Shown here: piece by piece, positions 5,923-7,654 of the stretch
Numbering within the stretch: the stretch's first letter is position 1
Layout: every line of letters starts with the position of its first letter
Assembly (NCBI GenBank): GCA_030640765.1
Contig: DAOWIT010000101.1
Location: 1-7,654 of the forward strand
Reading direction: 5' to 3'
Source: Candidatus Latescibacterota bacterium
Lineage (GTDB): Bacteria > Latescibacterota > MVCY01
Length of the DNA: 7,654 bases
The notes under the pieces: model-generated
Told to the model about the DNA's origin: nothing
What the model saw: only the letters and a program-made list of their open reading frames with translations
Databases searched by the model: none
Translations under genes and position numbers: made by a program

Positions 5923-7587
5923 GTGATGCAAAAAACAATGGGCAAGAAGCTAAAAAATTGGATGAAGTTATTTGATGCCTCCGACGGCAAAATTTTACGG
6001 GTGTTGAGTGGAATATACGGGGAAGACCCGGCAGTGATAGAGCCTCGGAGGCAATTTTATCTTAACACCCTTTCCGGATTTGGCCACACATATGGATCAG
6101 AAGCAGAGGTCATAATTGTTAGAACCCCCGCCAGGGTCAACCTGATGGGGGTCCATATTGACCACCGAGGGGGCTACACCAACTACATCTGTATCGCCAG
6201 AGAGATATTGATGGTCTGTCAAAAGAGGGAAGACGACCGAGTGGTCCTGCATAACATAGATCCCCGGTTTGAATCTACTAGTTTTAATATCGGCCAGGAA
6301 CTGCCTGAGAGCAAAAGGGATAACTGGATGAAATATATTGAACAGGTTGAGATTACCCCTGGTCACTGGAGCAACTATATCAAGGCAGCCGTTCTGCGGC
6401 TTCAGGAGAAATGTCAAGATAAGGCCCTGAAGGGAATGAATATTATGGTAAACGGCGATATTCCCTCTTCTGCCGGGCTTAGCTCATCTTCAGCCCTGGT
6501 GGTAGCAGCAGCTTTAGCCACGGTGAGGTTGAATGACTTGGATATTTCCAGAGAAGAGCTTGTGGAACTATGCGCCCAAGGAGAATGGTATGTGGGCACC
6601 CGGGGTGGAGCGGGAGACCAGGCCGCAATGCTCTTTGGAAGAAGAGGTTACATAACCCACATGAGATTTTTCCCCTTCAGACAAGAAGAGATAGAGTATA
6701 TTCCCTTTCCCCCTGGTTATAAAGTACTTATCTGTAATTCATTGAGACACGCCAGCAAGTCGGGTTCAGAGCGCAGTGCGTTCAATCAAACCATCGCTGC
6801 CTACGAAATGGTGCTGATGTTGATAAGAGAGATTCTACTCAAAGAGAAGGGATATTCCCCTCAGTTTGTGAACGACAGGGTTAAACACCTTCGGGACGTG
6901 AATGAGAGAACCCTGGGAGTAGGGACAAAACAGATCTATGAAATACTCAGGCATTTGCCAGAGAGAATGACCCGCCAGGAGCTTTTGGCCAGGTTGCCTT
7001 CCCATCGGGAAAGGTTGCTTCAGATATTCAAGACGCATGAGGATCCTCCCGACGGATATAAGGTGAGGCAAGTTGGCCTGTTCGGACTGGCTGAGTGTCA
7101 GAGGGGTGAGATAACTGCTCGGTTGCTAAGAAATGGAGAAGTTGATAAATTTGGACAACTTATGTATATTTCCCACGACGGCGACCGGGCTGTCAGCTTC
7201 GCTGAAGACGGTACCAAGAAAAAGTGGGACAACCGGGCGGACGATGAATATTTAGACAGGTTAATTAGTGTCCTCGGAAATCCGGACCCGGAGGCAAGAA
7301 AGGGGGCGCGTCTGTATATACAGTCCGGCGGATATGGTGCCAGTTGTGAAGAGATGGATCAGATGGTGGACATCGCCCGCCGGATACCGGGAGTAATAGG
7401 AGCAGGTCTTACCGGAGCAGGACTTGGAGGCTGTATCCTGGTTCTGGTTAAGAATGAAAATGCTCAGGATGTTATAGATGTATTGACTGACAAATACTAC
7501 CTCCCCCGGGGACTTTCCCCAGCAGCAGAGGTCTGTGTTTTCACCGAGGGGGCAGAGGTGATAGACAGTGGGAAGTGCGAAGAATGA
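5923..7587 (+). CDS. Galactokinase-like GHMP sugar kinase, enlarged (554 aa)
   Basis: Likely phosphorylates a sugar at C1 with ATP in the cytoplasm. GHMP/galactokinase landmarks are RVNLMGVHIDHRGG (71-84), the galactokinase signature with Val77 where galactokinases usually have Glu, but with the Arg, His and Asp kept; the ATP loop GDIPSSAGLSSSSA (178-191); catalytic-base-type Asp232 in GGAGDQ; the SERSAFNQ region (282-289); FGQLMYISH (410-418); and LTGAGLGGC (496-504). E. coli GalK has about 382 residues. The extra length is an N-terminal extension of roughly 40 residues and about 100 residues between Asp232 and the C-terminal motif. The start is uncertain: GTG at 5923, ATG at 5926 and ATG at 5938 are all possible, and no good Shine-Dalgarno site is seen. 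The same frame stays open upstream to a TGA at 5758. It lies 100 bases after the nucleotidyltransferase gene, suggesting a kinase plus pyrophosphorylase pair. It does not resemble the L-fucokinase/FKP kinase signature. The substrate is unknown. Confidence 0.85.
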   Translation: MMQKTMGKKLKNWMKLFDASDGKILRVLSGIYGEDPAVIEPRRQFYLNTLSGFGHTYGSEAEVIIVRTPARVNLMGVHIDHRGGYTNYICIAREILMVCQKREDDRVVLHNIDPRFESTSFNIGQELPESKRDNWMKYIEQVEITPGHWSNYIKAAVLRLQEKCQDKALKGMNIMVNGDIPSSAGLSSSSALVVAAALATVRLNDLDISREELVELCAQGEWYVGTRGGAGDQAAMLFGRRGYITHMRFFPFRQEEIEYIPFPPGYKVLICNSLRHASKSGSERSAFNQTIAAYEMVLMLIREILLKEKGYSPQFVNDRVKHLRDVNERTLGVGTKQIYEILRHLPERMTRQELLARLPSHRERLLQIFKTHEDPPDGYKVRQVGLFGLAECQRGEITARLLRNGEVDKFGQLMYISHDGDRAVSFAEDGTKKKWDNRADDEYLDRLISVLGNPDPEARKGARLYIQSGGYGASCEEMDQMVDIARRIPGVIGAGLTGAGLGGCILVLVKNENAQDVIDVLTDKYYLPRGLSPAAEVCVFTEGAEVIDSGKCEE

Positions 7588-7654
7588 AATGGCGGGGATT
7601 CCCCAAAGTTACCCTATCGTAATAAATCCCTTAACCTGATTTCACCACAGAGAC
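7588..7654. other. Non-coding tail with no convincing terminator
   Basis: A GGGGA-T-TCCCC palindrome (7594-7604) follows the kinase stop but is not followed by a T-run. TGAAAT (7585-7590) pairs distantly with ATTTCA (7639-7644). No gene is visible before the edge. Confidence 0.3.

Noticed and set aside
5923..7587. Kinase as L-fucokinase, with the gene pair as a split FKP
   Set aside because: The motifs are galactokinase-type (RVNLMG-H-D-GG, GGAGDQ), not the L-fucokinase/heptose kinase type.
7594..7604. GGGGATTCCCC as an intrinsic terminator after the kinase
   Set aside because: The stem would have only four to five pairs and is followed by AAAGTTA, not a run of T.
1..7654. CRISPR array, tRNA or rRNA gene, insertion sequence or attachment site
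   Set aside because: No regularly spaced repeats, tRNA-like cloverleaf, transposase or integrase motifs or terminal repeats were seen on either strand.

Overview
The window looks like bacterial chromosomal DNA of moderate GC content. Genes are tightly packed, with Shine-Dalgarno-like sites and sigma-70-type -35/-10 promoters. Nothing in it is phage-, plasmid- or transposon-like. The organism cannot be named from the sequence. All four proteins are clearly related to known sugar-metabolism families but diverge from the textbook members, and two are much longer than usual. That pattern suggests a little-studied, perhaps uncultured, lineage.

Layout: (1) Positions 610 to 1, minus strand, hold the N-terminal 203 residues of a glycoside hydrolase family 38 (alpha-mannosidase-type) protein that runs off the left edge. 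(2) Positions 611-809 are a divergent control region with two back-to-back promoters whose -35 boxes lie 8 bp apart, plus dyad-symmetric sequences. (3) 810-1454, plus strand, is a class II aldolase/epimerase of the L-ribulose-5-phosphate 4-epimerase type. (4) 1455-1637 carries a promoter whose -35 box sits inside a perfect inverted repeat. (5) 1638-5822 encodes a 1394-residue protein with two complete sugar-nucleotidyltransferase modules and three left-handed beta-helix (hexapeptide) stretches. (6) 5823-5922 is a short gap with a 9-bp inverted repeat across the preceding stop codon. (7) 5923-7587 is an enlarged galactokinase-like GHMP sugar kinase. (8) 7588-7654 holds no gene.

The three plus-strand genes could form one operon with an internal promoter before the giant gene. 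A galactokinase-like enzyme makes a sugar 1-phosphate, and a nucleotidyltransferase turns a sugar 1-phosphate into an NDP-sugar. The adjacent pair therefore reads most simply as a salvage route from free sugar to NDP-sugar. The GH38 protein could release the sugar from a glycan, and the AraD-like enzyme would act on a phosphorylated sugar in a connected branch. This pathway is inferred from families and gene order; the actual sugars are unknown.

The most notable items are the tandem nucleotidyltransferase architecture with a duplicated 'KPGE' insert, a large helical insertion in its second active-site domain, loss of the expected GH38 nucleophile Asp, and a changed sugar-binding signature in the kinase.
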